This document shows positions 1 through 9,018 of a DNA stretch of 64,000 nucleotides, piece after piece. The position numbers and the translations under genes were made by a program. Every line of letters begins with the position of its first letter. Positions within the stretch are counted from its first letter, which is position 1. This DNA is from Candidatus Gastranaerophilales bacterium. Its GTDB lineage: Bacteria; Cyanobacteriota; Vampirovibrionia; Gastranaerophilales; Gastranaerophilaceae. The notes beneath the pieces are model-generated. The model ran no database searches. It saw nothing but the letters and a program-made list of their open reading frames with translations, and was not told the origin of the DNA. The stretch lies in assembly GCA_944327255.1 (NCBI GenBank), contig CALVHA010000010.1, positions 1-64,000 on the forward strand, given 5' to 3'.

Positions 1-402
1 TTTAAGTTTCTAAATTTATCTGTCCCAAAATTCCCGAACTACCTGTCAAATATTCCTAAACTGGTTGTTCTTTTACAACCTCCTTATATGAACAATGATA
101 AATATATTTTAGTTAAAATTTTTATATTTTTCAACAAGATTTTGATGAGTAGTTTCCCTCACAAATCTTTACAGTTCGATTGTTTGCGTTTTTCGGAGCA
201 AATGCGCTTATGCTTTCCGCATCGCTCCCGCTCACGCTTTTCAAAATATACTGATTTTCTACTATTGTTTGGAACACTGGCATCAATATCAGGTTAAAAG
301 TTTTATCTTTATAAGTAATTTTTCGCCATATTTTTCTTCTTTGTAATCTTGTAATATATAAATTGTTATAATTTATTTTTAATAATCTTTTATTGAATAT
401 TA
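1..402. other. AT-rich stretch, no supported gene
   Basis: I see no convincing gene here. A minus-strand Shine-Dalgarno-like AAGGAGG lies near position 75, but every frame downstream of it closes within a few codons, so it may be the remains of a lost gene. The open frame around 88-297 has no ribosome binding site and reads like translated non-coding DNA. Confidence 0.4.
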
Positions 403-411
403 TGGTATAAT
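403..411 (+). promoter_or_regulatory. extended -10 promoter element
   Basis: TGGTATAAT is a perfect extended -10 box (TG-N-TATAAT). I do not see a -35 hexamer at the usual spacing. A transcript would start near 418. Confidence 0.4.
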
Positions 412-417
412 AGTGAT

Positions 418-633
418 GTGCATAAATTGATAAAAATAATTAAAGATACGTATTCTTGGTGTAAAGAACACTTAATTATTCCCTTGATAGGGATAGTTTT
501 AAGCATATTCAAACTTACAATTGTTAGGACATTTGTTATATTATCAATTATTTTTTCCTATGTGCAAAATGTCTTAGGGGCATTAATAGCTTGTAGGTTT
601 GGGCTTCTACACCAACAAATATATTTGTTTTAA
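418..633 (+). CDS. possible small membrane protein, or an RNA
   Basis: This is a 71-codon frame starting with GTG six bases after a TATAAT box, so it would be translated without a leader. The product has one long hydrophobic stretch (about residues 20-58) that could form two membrane helices. I recognise no family. There is no Shine-Dalgarno sequence. The same interval could be an untranslated RNA from the same promoter. The protein reading is a weak call. Confidence 0.25.
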   Translation: MHKLIKIIKDTYSWCKEHLIIPLIGIVLSIFKLTIVRTFVILSIIFSYVQNVLGALIACRFGLLHQQIYLF

Positions 634-711
634 AATTAAAGAATGAACTGCAGACGTTCGAAAAAACTAAAAGAGTGGTAGAATATAGGTTGTAAGGAGA
701 TAAATATTTTT

Positions 712-1029
712 ATGATTACCAATAATAATATTACATTTGGAGCTAAGATAAACATTTGTAATGCAGATAATTTATTATCAGCAAAAGAATTAAAAAAGTT
801 GACAAAAGCAGGAGAAAAGATTGGTAAAAACACTGATTCCATAGATATTTACATAGGAAATTCAAAAAATGATATGTTCATATCTACGTACACTACAAAT
901 TTCAAATCTAAAGAAAATCCAACAAACATCTATGGCATGTGGTTTCAAAAGAAATCAGAAATATCTCCTTTTGACTTTCTCTTAGCCAGATTTAAAAAAC
1001 TTACCGAGTCATATAAAAACTTGGTATAA
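712..1029 (+). CDS. hypothetical protein with N-terminal ITFGAK motif
   Basis: A 105-residue protein I do not recognise. AAGGAG lies 12 bases before the ATG and supports the start. Residues 7-12 read ITFGAK, a form of the short N-terminal F-x-G motif found in several unrelated proteins of this window (M49-like peptidase, radical SAM protein, AAA+ ATPase, glycogen-synthase-like protein). The rest is charged, with no membrane segment or catalytic motif that I can see. It stands alone between short non-coding stretches. Confidence 0.6.
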   Translation: MITNNNITFGAKINICNADNLLSAKELKKLTKAGEKIGKNTDSIDIYIGNSKNDMFISTYTTNFKSKENPTNIYGMWFQKKSEISPFDFLLARFKKLTESYKNLV

Positions 1030-1136
1030 TTCCATTGTCCGTAGTGTATATGTACATCAATAATTCTAATTGATTATGTCACATGTCAACTGATGGCTCA
1101 AAATCAAACCATATGCGTTTTACACTTGAAACAATA

Positions 1137-1673
1137 TTAGAATGTATCCGATTTTATTCTATTATGAACTGTTTGTGTTTCTTGATATCTGATAGGCTCC
1201 TCGGCAAGATATGTATTTTGCGGGACATAGCCGTATGCTTTTTCGTCGCCTTTTTCAATTAATTTTAGCTTACTGGAGATAGTACGTTCAAATATATCTT
1301 CTGTTTTGTAACCTTGATTATCAATAATAGTTCTTTTTTTCACAATCTTTTCAGGAAGATAGGTTGTTTTTTCAGTATTTAAACCAAGTATTTTGGCAAA
1401 ATTAATTACGTTCTCTGTTACTTGTCTATACCCTGCTTTATAACCAGGCTCCAATGTTTCAATATAACTTTTTAATAATGCAAAAGATGGAGTTTTTCCA
1501 ATTTTTCCTGCGGATCTGGACATTTTTCCTAAATAGTTACCGTTTGGATCGTAAAATTCACAGTACTTAACCGGGACGCCAGTTGGGTAATCACGATAAA
1601 CCCTAATATTTTTTGCTTTTGCATGATTTGCTCTGAGAAATTCTGCGACAGGTGATAATTTTTTTACATTCAT
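1137..1673 (-). CDS. hypothetical protein
   Basis: A 178-residue protein with no recognised domain. TAGGAG lies 7-8 bases upstream of the ATG and supports the start. The composition is basic and soluble. Residues 30-60 (CEFYDPNGNYLGKMSR) resemble a short beta-strand/turn repeat, as in proteins that carry a sequence-identity tag. There is no signal peptide. It is a single gene between two non-coding gaps. I can infer no function. Confidence 0.65.
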   Translation of the reverse strand: MNVKKLSPVAEFLRANHAKAKNIRVYRDYPTGVPVKYCEFYDPNGNYLGKMSRSAGKIGKTPSFALLKSYIETLEPGYKAGYRQVTENVINFAKILGLNTEKTTYLPEKIVKKRTIIDNQGYKTEDIFERTISSKLKLIEKGDEKAYGYVPQNTYLAEEPIRYQETQTVHNRIKSDTF

Positions 1674-1726
1674 TATTTAACTCCTACATTAATAATAAAT
1701 ATCATAATTAAATATGAAAAAGATAG

Positions 1727-1970
1727 TTTTGTCCAGTATTAATCAGCTTTAGTAACAATTGTTTACGAACAATACAATTTTTAGAAAACTTGACCTATAA
1801 ACATCCCAATACCATAACAATCAAGGTTAAAGATACAGACTATCTTACAGATAACCGGTTTCTGGTCAGACCAGTTGAAAACAGAGTAGAAGGCAACTCT
1901 TATCTAGATTTAAAAAGAATACACCTTGAAATTGATAATAAAACAGGGGAACTTATTGTTGTGTCGGCTG
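1727..1970 (+). pseudogene. fragment of a lost gene
   Basis: The frame is open from 1727, just after a stop, and reads protein-like up to about 1970 (for example TITIKVKDTDYL and LEIDNKTGEL). It has no ATG and no ribosome binding site. The only near start is a TTG at 1790. After about 1970 the frame runs into the antisense of the glycosyltransferase 3' end and loses protein character. I read it as the remnant of a gene that lost its 5' end and was joined to the glycosyltransferase end. Chance coding remains possible. Confidence 0.3.
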
Positions 1971-2840
1971 TTGTGCTGTCTCTTGTTCAGAGAGTTGTTT
2001 TGTTGCATTCACCCTTAACTGATGCATTTCTTCACATGCATCCATAAACAATTGTTTATCTTCAGCCGGGAAAAATCCTGATAACTTTTCTAACAATGCA
2101 GGTGGGAATTCTGAATATTTAACAATATTATCAACAATAGGATTTGTTAACTGATACAGACTTCTAAAATTTTTAATATAAATCGCTCTGCATTCAGCTT
2201 CCGCTTTATCAGGGTAAGTCATTGTCTTATCACTTAATCTGTATGTTGTATAGTTCAAGTTAATTCTTATCGGGTTGTAACGCTTAAGCACAAGACGCAT
2301 AATCAGATCAAAATCACCCATTATTTTGAATTTTTCATCAAAATAACCTTCTTTTTCAAGAACAGATTTCTTAAAGAACATAGCCTGCCTTGAGCAAGGC
2401 ATAACTTGAAAAACGTTATATATTGCAGGATCAAAACGAAAAACAAAACCTTCCGGATGTATGCAATATGCAGGAGCAAAAGAAAAATCTGCATTATTGG
2501 CTTCCATAAGATTAATTACCTCAGCAATACCTGTGATATCGTGAAAAAAATCATCACAGCTTAAGAAAGCAACATATTTCCCTTTTGCATGCATAATCCC
2601 CTTGTTTAAAGCCTGAAATTTTCCGGTATCAGGTTCAGAAAAAAATTGGATATAACCCTTATTTTTATAATCCTTTAATAAAAGCGGAGTATCATCAGTC
2701 GACGCCTTATCAATAATAATATGTTCCATTTCAGGATAAGTCTGTTTGTCGAGCAAGTTTACAAGCAGATTAAACTCATCAGTCAATCCGTTTTCAATAA
2801 TATTATATGTAGGTGTAATAATTGATATAAGCGGTTCCAT
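1953..2840 (-). CDS. family 2 glycosyltransferase
   Basis: A GT-A fold sugar transferase of 295 residues that would move a sugar from a nucleotide donor to a cell-surface acceptor. The N-terminus ISIITPTYN is the typical GT2 start. DKASTDDT (residues 44-51) forms the nucleotide-binding turn, and SCDD (94-97) is the DXD-like metal site. The segment EPDTGKFQALNKGI is characteristic of the WcaA-like subgroup. AGGAG lies just before the ATG. The C-terminus ends in a Q/T-rich tail. It stands alone, with no polysaccharide cluster around it, so the acceptor is unknown. Confidence 0.92.
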   Translation of the reverse strand: MEPLISIITPTYNIIENGLTDEFNLLVNLLDKQTYPEMEHIIIDKASTDDTPLLLKDYKNKGYIQFFSEPDTGKFQALNKGIMHAKGKYVAFLSCDDFFHDITGIAEVINLMEANNADFSFAPAYCIHPEGFVFRFDPAIYNVFQVMPCSRQAMFFKKSVLEKEGYFDEKFKIMGDFDLIMRLVLKRYNPIRINLNYTTYRLSDKTMTYPDKAEAECRAIYIKNFRSLYQLTNPIVDNIVKYSEFPPALLEKLSGFFPAEDKQLFMDACEEMHQLRVNATKQLSEQETAQQPTQQ

Positions 2841-2982
2841 AATATCTCCTGTTTTTTTTATACTATCACAAATGTTACAGGATGTAAATATTTAGTGCAA
2901 AAAGCAACAAAAAAAATTTTTTAGAGTTAAACTGTGTGCACGTTTAGGAGTGTAAAAAGAGAATATTGTAAAGGAGGGTCTT

Positions 2983-3810
2983 ATGAGTGAGAAGTCCTTA
3001 TCTGTCAATCCTGTAATTGAACCGTTTGCAGGAGCGGTTGCAGGTCTCGGTTTGGGGTATGCGATGGCACCCAGAAAATACTCATTGAAAAGAATGCTTA
3101 TTATGAAACCGGAAAGATTGACGCAAATTTACACAAAAGATGTTATTGCTAACATGAAACCAAACCAGCAAAAGGCTTTAGAAAACATTCTTTCCGCAAA
3201 AAAAGAGTATGCTGTATCCCGCAGGCAAAATTTTGATGAGATAAAAAAAACTGCAAAAATTTGGCACGATGAGTTTAAAAAAGTTGATGTGCCACAAAAT
3301 TTGACAGAAAATTACGAAAATGCAAGAAGAACATTACAAGAAGCTATCGAACAAGAGGATTACATCAAACTTAACAAAAAATTCAGAGAAGCCAAAAAAG
3401 CTCTGGAAAAATCACCTGAAGATACAAAATTAAAGCAGGCACTAGCAACTGCAAACGAACAACTTGCAAAAGCGAAAACTAAACTTGCCGCAAAAATTGA
3501 AGTATACTCAAATACGGTAAAGAATATCTATAATGAACGACTATATAATATAAAAAGCAAGCCTGCAAAATGGACAAAAGTAAAAGAAGCATATAATGAC
3601 TTTTTGGTTGCAATCGCTAAAAGGCGGACTTTAGCATCAAACAAATTATTTGAACTTTCAAATAATAAGAATTTGATAAAAAGTTATAATGCAATCAAAA
3701 GTTTTCTGCCAAAAGCGCGGACGAAATCCGCTCTGACCGGAGCTGTGTTGCTGGGCGGTTTTACTACCTTACTGGCGGCCTATCTCAATCCGTCACCGGT
3801 TAAAGCTTAG
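2983..3810 (+). CDS. coiled-coil protein with terminal membrane segments
   Basis: A 275-residue protein I do not recognise. A strong AAAGGAGG precedes the ATG. Residues 14-27 (EPFAGAVAGLGLGYAM) form a glycine-rich hydrophobic segment, and residues 249-267 a second one (ALTGAVLLGGFTTLLAAY). Between them is a long Lys/Glu/Ala-rich stretch, probably a coiled coil, with a repetitive EQLAKAKTKL pattern. It is probably anchored at both ends and may be structural or membrane-shaping. It stands alone and ends in a clear terminator. Confidence 0.7.
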   Translation: MSEKSLSVNPVIEPFAGAVAGLGLGYAMAPRKYSLKRMLIMKPERLTQIYTKDVIANMKPNQQKALENILSAKKEYAVSRRQNFDEIKKTAKIWHDEFKKVDVPQNLTENYENARRTLQEAIEQEDYIKLNKKFREAKKALEKSPEDTKLKQALATANEQLAKAKTKLAAKIEVYSNTVKNIYNERLYNIKSKPAKWTKVKEAYNDFLVAIAKRRTLASNKLFELSNNKNLIKSYNAIKSFLPKARTKSALTGAVLLGGFTTLLAAYLNPSPVKA

Positions 3811-3828
3811 AGTAGAAAACTATATATT

Positions 3829-3862
3829 AGAGCCGAGTACTCCTAACGGCTCTTTTTTTTTC
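3829..3862 (+). terminator. intrinsic terminator
   Basis: AGAGCCG at 3829-3835 pairs with CGGCTCT at 3847-3853, followed by a run of ten T. It ends the coiled-coil gene. Confidence 0.9.
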
Positions 3863-3945
3863 ACTATTTTTTTCATTTAAAAAATCTTGACAATTTTTAT
3901 AAAAGAACAGAAAATAAAAAATATATAAAAATTGGAGATTATATA

Positions 3946-5874
3946 ATGAAAATATTACCTATCAGATTGAGTGCACCACTAATGGGAAATAAAAATAAAA
4001 CAAACAAAACATCATATATTTCACCGACTTTTGTGGGACAAGACCATTTTATAAAAGTAAACTCATTTGCTGATAGCCAAGTAAAACAATTTGAAGAAGA
4101 TTCCCAAGCTTATAACAAAGCTAATATAAGTTTCACATCATCCGATAATACTGACAGAAACTACAAACTAAATCTTTCTTCCGAGGAGCTGAAGGAAAGA
4201 ACAAGTTCTGAGGCTTTACAAATTTATAAACTGCTGGATGAAGATTCTATACAATACCAACAGCTTGACAATATGGACAAAGAAGCATTGAAACATCTTG
4301 TAAAGGCTGCCAGAATTCTTAATAATGTTTATTTTATTCAGGATAATCCACATAATCTTGAATTTAAAAATTATATAGAATCCGAAAATGCAAAAGGAAA
4401 TGATATGGCAACGCGCACTCTGAAGTTGTTCAATGCCCAAAAAGGAGTTTGTGCAAAAGACGTTCAAGGTAAAAACATTAATCTTGCAGATGGAATTAAG
4501 CCATTACCGCAAAGAGGCTTTTATCCCGAGGATTTATCAGAAAAAGAATTTCATGAAATTCTTATGAAAATGCTGGATGAAGGGAAAGAAGAGCAGGTAG
4601 AAAAAATTCTTAACCAGCGCACTATGGTTATAAGATCTGAAGATGAACTTAAAGGGATAGATTATACAGATTTCTTTAAAGAAGATTTTGCGAATGCGGC
4701 TCATGAACTTGAGTTGGCTGCAGATTATTCAACGAACGAAGATTTCAGAAGATTTCTGTCTTTACAGGCAAATGCGTTAGTTATGAATAATCCTTATATG
4801 GATGCTCTTGCTGATAAAAAATGGGCAAAACTACAGAATACACCACTGGAATTTACGATAACAAGAGAGTCATACGACGACAAAATGACACCTTCTATCA
4901 GTAAAAATTCTGAATTAATGAGGCGTTTGAATGAGTTAAATATAATTCCTTACAATAAAGATAACATTGGAGTTCGTGTCGGAATCGTTAACAAAGAAGG
5001 GACTGATTATATTCTCAAAATTAAAGAATATTTACCTTTGCTTGCGGAACATATGCCTTATAAAGACGAGTATGAACAAAAAATTTCATCAAATGTGAAC
5101 AAACAAACAATGGTTGATGTTGATATTGTTGAAGCAACCGGACAACTTGGGGCATATAGAGGAGGGATTTCTATTGCTTCAGCATTGCCAAACAGTGATA
5201 AACTAGCTATAAAACTAGAAGGTGGAAGACGAAATGTTTATCATAGGCAAATGAGACAGGCAAAATATTCTGCGGGAATACAAAACAGGCTAAATGCAGT
5301 ATTAGATAAATCACAGCATAAATATTATGACAAAGATTCACTACATGATTTTACAATCTTACATGAAACACTTCATTCTCTGGGGCCTAAAACAGATACA
5401 GAACTTCTCGGTAGATATAAAAATATAATAGAAGAGAATAAAGCCGATATGGGTGCTATTGTTATGCTGGATGTTCTTACTAAAAAAGGATTTTATACAG
5501 AGAATAAACAAAAACAAGTGTTCACATCATTTTTGACTGCATATGTGGCAAAGGGAGCTAATTTCAATGATGCACACCGAACAAGAAATATTATGCAATA
5601 CAACTACTTCTTAAAAGAAGGCGCTATCAAAATTGATAAGACCGGTAAGATGAAAATTAATTTTGATAAAGTTACACCTGCAGCTCAAAAAATGCTTAAT
5701 GAAATCATCAGAATACAGCTGGATAAAGACATTGATAAGGCTCGACAGTTTGTAAATAAATATGCAGTTTGGACAGAGCCACTGGAAAAAATGGCAGAAA
5801 ATTTAAAATCTTCCGACAAAATGCTAAATGCCACACTGGTTTCTCCGCTTGCGGATAAACTTGCAACAGAATAA
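3946..5874 (+). CDS. M49-like (dipeptidyl-peptidase III type) zinc metallopeptidase
   Basis: A 642-residue protein. HETLH at 473-477 is an HEXXH zinc site, and EENKAD at 496-501 supplies the third ligand as in family M49 (dipeptidyl peptidase III). The upstream part also fits the bacterial M49-like group: an ELELAADYS helix, then NTPLEFTITRESYDD, then a strand segment ending KLEGGRRNVYHRQMR. Classical DPP III has HEXXXH; the five-residue HEXXH is known in some plant and bacterial members. The first 40 residues carry the F-x-G motif (PTFVGQ, 27-32) and no classical signal peptide. The peptidase call is firm; the exact substrate (N-terminal dipeptides) is inferred. Confidence 0.75.
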   Translation: MKILPIRLSAPLMGNKNKTNKTSYISPTFVGQDHFIKVNSFADSQVKQFEEDSQAYNKANISFTSSDNTDRNYKLNLSSEELKERTSSEALQIYKLLDEDSIQYQQLDNMDKEALKHLVKAARILNNVYFIQDNPHNLEFKNYIESENAKGNDMATRTLKLFNAQKGVCAKDVQGKNINLADGIKPLPQRGFYPEDLSEKEFHEILMKMLDEGKEEQVEKILNQRTMVIRSEDELKGIDYTDFFKEDFANAAHELELAADYSTNEDFRRFLSLQANALVMNNPYMDALADKKWAKLQNTPLEFTITRESYDDKMTPSISKNSELMRRLNELNIIPYNKDNIGVRVGIVNKEGTDYILKIKEYLPLLAEHMPYKDEYEQKISSNVNKQTMVDVDIVEATGQLGAYRGGISIASALPNSDKLAIKLEGGRRNVYHRQMRQAKYSAGIQNRLNAVLDKSQHKYYDKDSLHDFTILHETLHSLGPKTDTELLGRYKNIIEENKADMGAIVMLDVLTKKGFYTENKQKQVFTSFLTAYVAKGANFNDAHRTRNIMQYNYFLKEGAIKIDKTGKMKINFDKVTPAAQKMLNEIIRIQLDKDIDKARQFVNKYAVWTEPLEKMAENLKSSDKMLNATLVSPLADKLATE

Positions 5875-5895
5875 GATAGATACGCAGCAACAACG

Positions 5896-5925
5896 CAAAA
5901 AAAAACTCTATCGGCTGATAGAGTT
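5896..5925. terminator. hairpin with poly-A/T tract, terminator-like
   Basis: AACTCTATC (5904-5912) pairs with GATAGAGTT (5917-5925) around a GGCT loop. The plus strand has a run of A before the stem and only a weak T tract after it, so the hairpin works best read from the minus strand. It may still end the metallopeptidase transcript. Confidence 0.55.
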
Positions 5926-6138
5926 CGGAATCTTTTACAATTCCTCGTGTGTAGAAGGTTAGTGTGTAGTAGGTAGTGTAAATAGTTTGTGTTGTTTTTA
6001 TATTTCTCGTGTTTATTTCGTTATTGCTTACATATTAATAAAGTATTTTTTTAGTATATAATTGCTATATCTTATTTATTTTGTTACAAAACTTTACATC
6101 CAAATTAAAATCTTTATCTAATCTTTATATTACAGGGG
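5926..6138. other. AT-rich upstream region of glnA
   Basis: No gene. I looked for a cyanobacterial NtcA box (GTA-N8-TAC) and for a glutamine riboswitch. There are several GTA repeats near 5950-5985, but no matching TAC at the right distance. Confidence 0.4.
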
Positions 6139-6167
6139 TTGACCTTTTTTAAAAAAAGTATTCTAAT
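6139..6167 (+). promoter_or_regulatory. promoter of glutamine synthetase
   Basis: TTGACC at 6139-6144 and TCTAAT at 6162-6167 are 17 bases apart. The leader to the ATG at 6218 would be about 45 bases. Confidence 0.5.
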
Positions 6168-6217
6168 AGAAAAATAATTTTATGTAATCAATGGAATAAA
6201 CAGAAAGAGGGATGATT

Positions 6218-7582
6218 ATGACAGAATTTACACACTTGCGCTTAGACGGCAAACAGTTTAGCAACGATGAAATCAAGGGATACATCAAGGAGTATAATAT
6301 AAAGTTTATAAAATTGCAGTTTGTTGACATAAACGGGCAAGTTAAAAATATGACAATCCCTTCCGAACACATTGATAAAGCATTAGGTAATGAAATAATG
6401 TTGGATGGTTCATCAATAAAAGGTTTTAGAAGTATAGAAACATCTGACATGTTCTTCCATCCTGACAAAAACACGTTTCAGATATTACCTTGGAGAGAAC
6501 ACGACGGAATAAATTCTGCCAGATTAATATGCGATATATATAATGCAGATGGGACTCCTTTTGAAGGATGCCCTAGATGCAATCTAAAACGTGTCATGCA
6601 TGAAGCAGAAAAAATGGGATTTTCTATGAATATGGGGCCTGAAGCAGAATTTTTCTTATTTGCAAAAGATAAAGACGGGAAAGTTACAACAACAACACAG
6701 GATAGAGCAGGTTATTATGATGTCGGGCCTGAAGACTTAGGAGAAGACGTACGTTCAGATATCGTTTTAACATTACAGGAAATGGGATTTGATATAGAGG
6801 CATCACATCACGAAGTTGCAGACGGTCAACACGAAGTTGATTTTAGATATGCAGATATTTTGACTACTGCCGATAATGTTGCAACCTTTAAAATTGCGGT
6901 TAAGGCAATCGCGGCAAAACATAATCTTCATGCAACCTTTATGCCAAAACCGATATATGGTATAAATGGTTCTGGGATGCATTGTAATGTTTCGTTATTC
7001 AAGAACGGACACAACGCATTTTTTGATCCTAAGGCAGAATATGAGCTTTCTGAAACATCAAAATACGCTATCGGAGGAATGTTAAAACACATAAAAAGCA
7101 TTACAGCAATATTAAACCCTACTGTAAACAGTTATAAAAGGCTTGTTCCAGGATATGAAGCACCTGTATATCTGGCATGGTCTTTAGCAAACAGAAGTGC
7201 CTTATTAAGAGTTCCTGCCAAAAGAGGCAATTCTACTCGTGTAGAACTTCGATCCCCAGATCCGGCTTGCAATCCATACTTAGCTTTTGCAGCTATTCTT
7301 GAGGCTTGTCTCGATGGAGTCAGAAATAAAATTGATCCGCCGGCTCCAGTTGAAAGTAATATTTATAAATTAACAACAAAAGAACGTAAAAAACAAAGAA
7401 TAGATTCTCTTCCTGGATCTTTGGCAGAGGCGCTGGAAAACCTTGATAAATCGCTTGTAGGACGAGCAGCACTGGGAGAACATATTTTCAATGAATTTAT
7501 GTCTGCCAAAAGAAAAGAGTGGGATTCATTCAGAACATATGTTTCCCAGTGGGAAATAGATAAATATCTTGAAAGATACTAA
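6218..7582 (+). CDS. glnA: glutamine synthetase, type I-alpha
   Basis: Makes glutamine from glutamate, ammonia and ATP, the main entry of ammonia into the cell; forms a dodecamer. The family signatures are present: LDGSSIKGF, the catalytic GPEAEFFLF, the ATP-binding NPTVNSYKRLVPGYEAPVY and the C-terminal EWDSFRTYVSQWE. Length, and the NIYKLTTKE segment in place of the adenylylation site NLYDLP, place it in the Bacillus-like GSI-alpha class without the beta insertion. The arginine in GFRSIETSD matches the feedback-inhibition residue of that class. An ATG at 6212 is possible, but the AGAGG at 6206-6210 fits the ATG at 6218 better. It is a single gene. Confidence 0.95.
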   Translation: MTEFTHLRLDGKQFSNDEIKGYIKEYNIKFIKLQFVDINGQVKNMTIPSEHIDKALGNEIMLDGSSIKGFRSIETSDMFFHPDKNTFQILPWREHDGINSARLICDIYNADGTPFEGCPRCNLKRVMHEAEKMGFSMNMGPEAEFFLFAKDKDGKVTTTTQDRAGYYDVGPEDLGEDVRSDIVLTLQEMGFDIEASHHEVADGQHEVDFRYADILTTADNVATFKIAVKAIAAKHNLHATFMPKPIYGINGSGMHCNVSLFKNGHNAFFDPKAEYELSETSKYAIGGMLKHIKSITAILNPTVNSYKRLVPGYEAPVYLAWSLANRSALLRVPAKRGNSTRVELRSPDPACNPYLAFAAILEACLDGVRNKIDPPAPVESNIYKLTTKERKKQRIDSLPGSLAEALENLDKSLVGRAALGEHIFNEFMSAKRKEWDSFRTYVSQWEIDKYLERY

Positions 7583-7587
7583 TCACA

Positions 7588-7619
7588 AAAAAATGAGGGA
7601 ACTAAATTCCCTCATTTTT
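7588..7619. terminator. bidirectional terminator
   Basis: TGAGGGAA (7594-7601) pairs with TTCCCTCA (7607-7614), with A runs before and T runs after. It serves glnA on the plus strand and the convergent radical SAM gene, whose stop codon lies inside the hairpin. Confidence 0.9.
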
Positions 7620-8924
7620 GTATTTTGCTATTTTATGGTAAGGTGTTGGTTTTATAGGCTTTGGCACAGGATTTTTAAAATTCAACTTTATATCTGTTTT
7701 ACAGAGTTCATAGTCATTTCCAGTATATACTGTTCCGTCAGTATCGAAAATTAACGCACTTTTATTAGCGGCTTCCAGATCAAAATAGAAATCTGAATAC
7801 TGATCCATATCCGCAATAAGAACTCTCTCAAATATATAATCCTTAAACTGGTTATCCCGCCCACTGGCACTTATACCAATAGAGGAAACCCAGAACGCAC
7901 CAACAAGCTTTTCATACAGTTCAGGATCTTCATCCAATTCATCAGAGTACTTATCCAAATAAGCATCAAAAATTTCAGTTCTTAAATTTTCCATATCACT
8001 TTCGCGAAATCCGTCATACTCTTCACCAGGAGTCATATCCGGATATGCTCGACAAATTATACCAAATTTATCTTTATCTATTAAAGGAGCAAACGTATGC
8101 ATGGTATTTACAGCCATATCAATATACTTACCTTTAAGATAATTATAATTATCAATATTCCCACGACGCTTTTGCTTAATCGCCTGAGTATAAATTCCTT
8201 CAAATGGGTTCAGAGATATACATATCTGATCAACTTCTTTTAAATGTTTATCACTGGAATAATATTTTACAAGACGTTCCATTCTTTCCTGTATTTCTTT
8301 TTTATTAGGGTTCCAGCCGGCAGTATCGAAACTGCCAGGTTTCTTGAATATCTCATAGGTCAATTTATTCAATTCAGGGTATTCATGGATATTATTTTTT
8401 TTATCTCTTAAATAAATCTCGCTTCCGTCTGAATCGTAAAAAAGTGTACAATCCTCATCATAATGATTGGTAAACTTATAATTCATACGTTTTGCTATTT
8501 TTGAAATACAATTTAAAGTGTCAAAAAAATCTTCATAGCTTAACCTTACAACTGGGGCCTTTGCATCTAGAAAGCAATAGCTGCAATTATGGTAACAGCC
8601 TCTTACGATAGGAAAAGAAACCCTTTTTTCATCAATTGCTGATAGAAGGGAAAAAATCTGATGCATATCCATATTATCAAATATCTTAAGTCCGCTCTGA
8701 AGCCCTTCAACTCTTTCAAGTTCTGCATGAGACCATCCATTACCGGATTTAAACAAATTTATTTTTTTAGCCTCTGCCAGAGCCAAACAATATCTGCCAT
8801 TCTTATCCTTCTTACCTGAAAAACTAATACTATCATAAGGGTATTGGGTAATCTTAGGATAATAAACATTTTGACTACGATTTTTATATTTTGGGGTAAA
8901 TGGATTAATTTTTAGAATTTGCAT
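7602..8924 (-). CDS. radical SAM protein
   Basis: A 440-residue protein with C110-x3-C114-x2-C117 (GCYHNCSYC), the signature that binds the [4Fe-4S] cluster and S-adenosylmethionine. The segment NKSALIFDTDGTVYTGNDYELCK near the C-terminus resembles the SPASM-less tail of Melainabacteria radical SAM proteins, but I see no SPASM cysteine set. Residues 33-38 read ISFSGK, the recurrent N-terminal motif. No peptide precursor or partner enzyme is next to it, so the substrate is unknown. The radical SAM call is firm. Confidence 0.85.
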   Translation of the reverse strand: MQILKINPFTPKYKNRSQNVYYPKITQYPYDSISFSGKKDKNGRYCLALAEAKKINLFKSGNGWSHAELERVEGLQSGLKIFDNMDMHQIFSLLSAIDEKRVSFPIVRGCYHNCSYCFLDAKAPVVRLSYEDFFDTLNCISKIAKRMNYKFTNHYDEDCTLFYDSDGSEIYLRDKKNNIHEYPELNKLTYEIFKKPGSFDTAGWNPNKKEIQERMERLVKYYSSDKHLKEVDQICISLNPFEGIYTQAIKQKRRGNIDNYNYLKGKYIDMAVNTMHTFAPLIDKDKFGIICRAYPDMTPGEEYDGFRESDMENLRTEIFDAYLDKYSDELDEDPELYEKLVGAFWVSSIGISASGRDNQFKDYIFERVLIADMDQYSDFYFDLEAANKSALIFDTDGTVYTGNDYELCKTDIKLNFKNPVPKPIKPTPYHKIAKYKNEGI

Positions 8925-9018
8925 ATTCGGAATAAAACCAAAACAAAATTTTTTTTGCTATTATAAAAAATTTTCTTTAAATTAATTAAAATCAACAGAG
9001 GTTAATCCTAATGTTGTT

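Noticed and set aside
88-297. A 69-codon open frame at the start of the window
   Set aside because: No ribosome site, no protein-like pattern and no family; it reads like translated non-coding DNA.
5926-6211. NtcA box or glutamine riboswitch before glnA
   Set aside because: GTA triplets occur, but not GTA-N8-TAC; no conserved glutamine-riboswitch core was seen.
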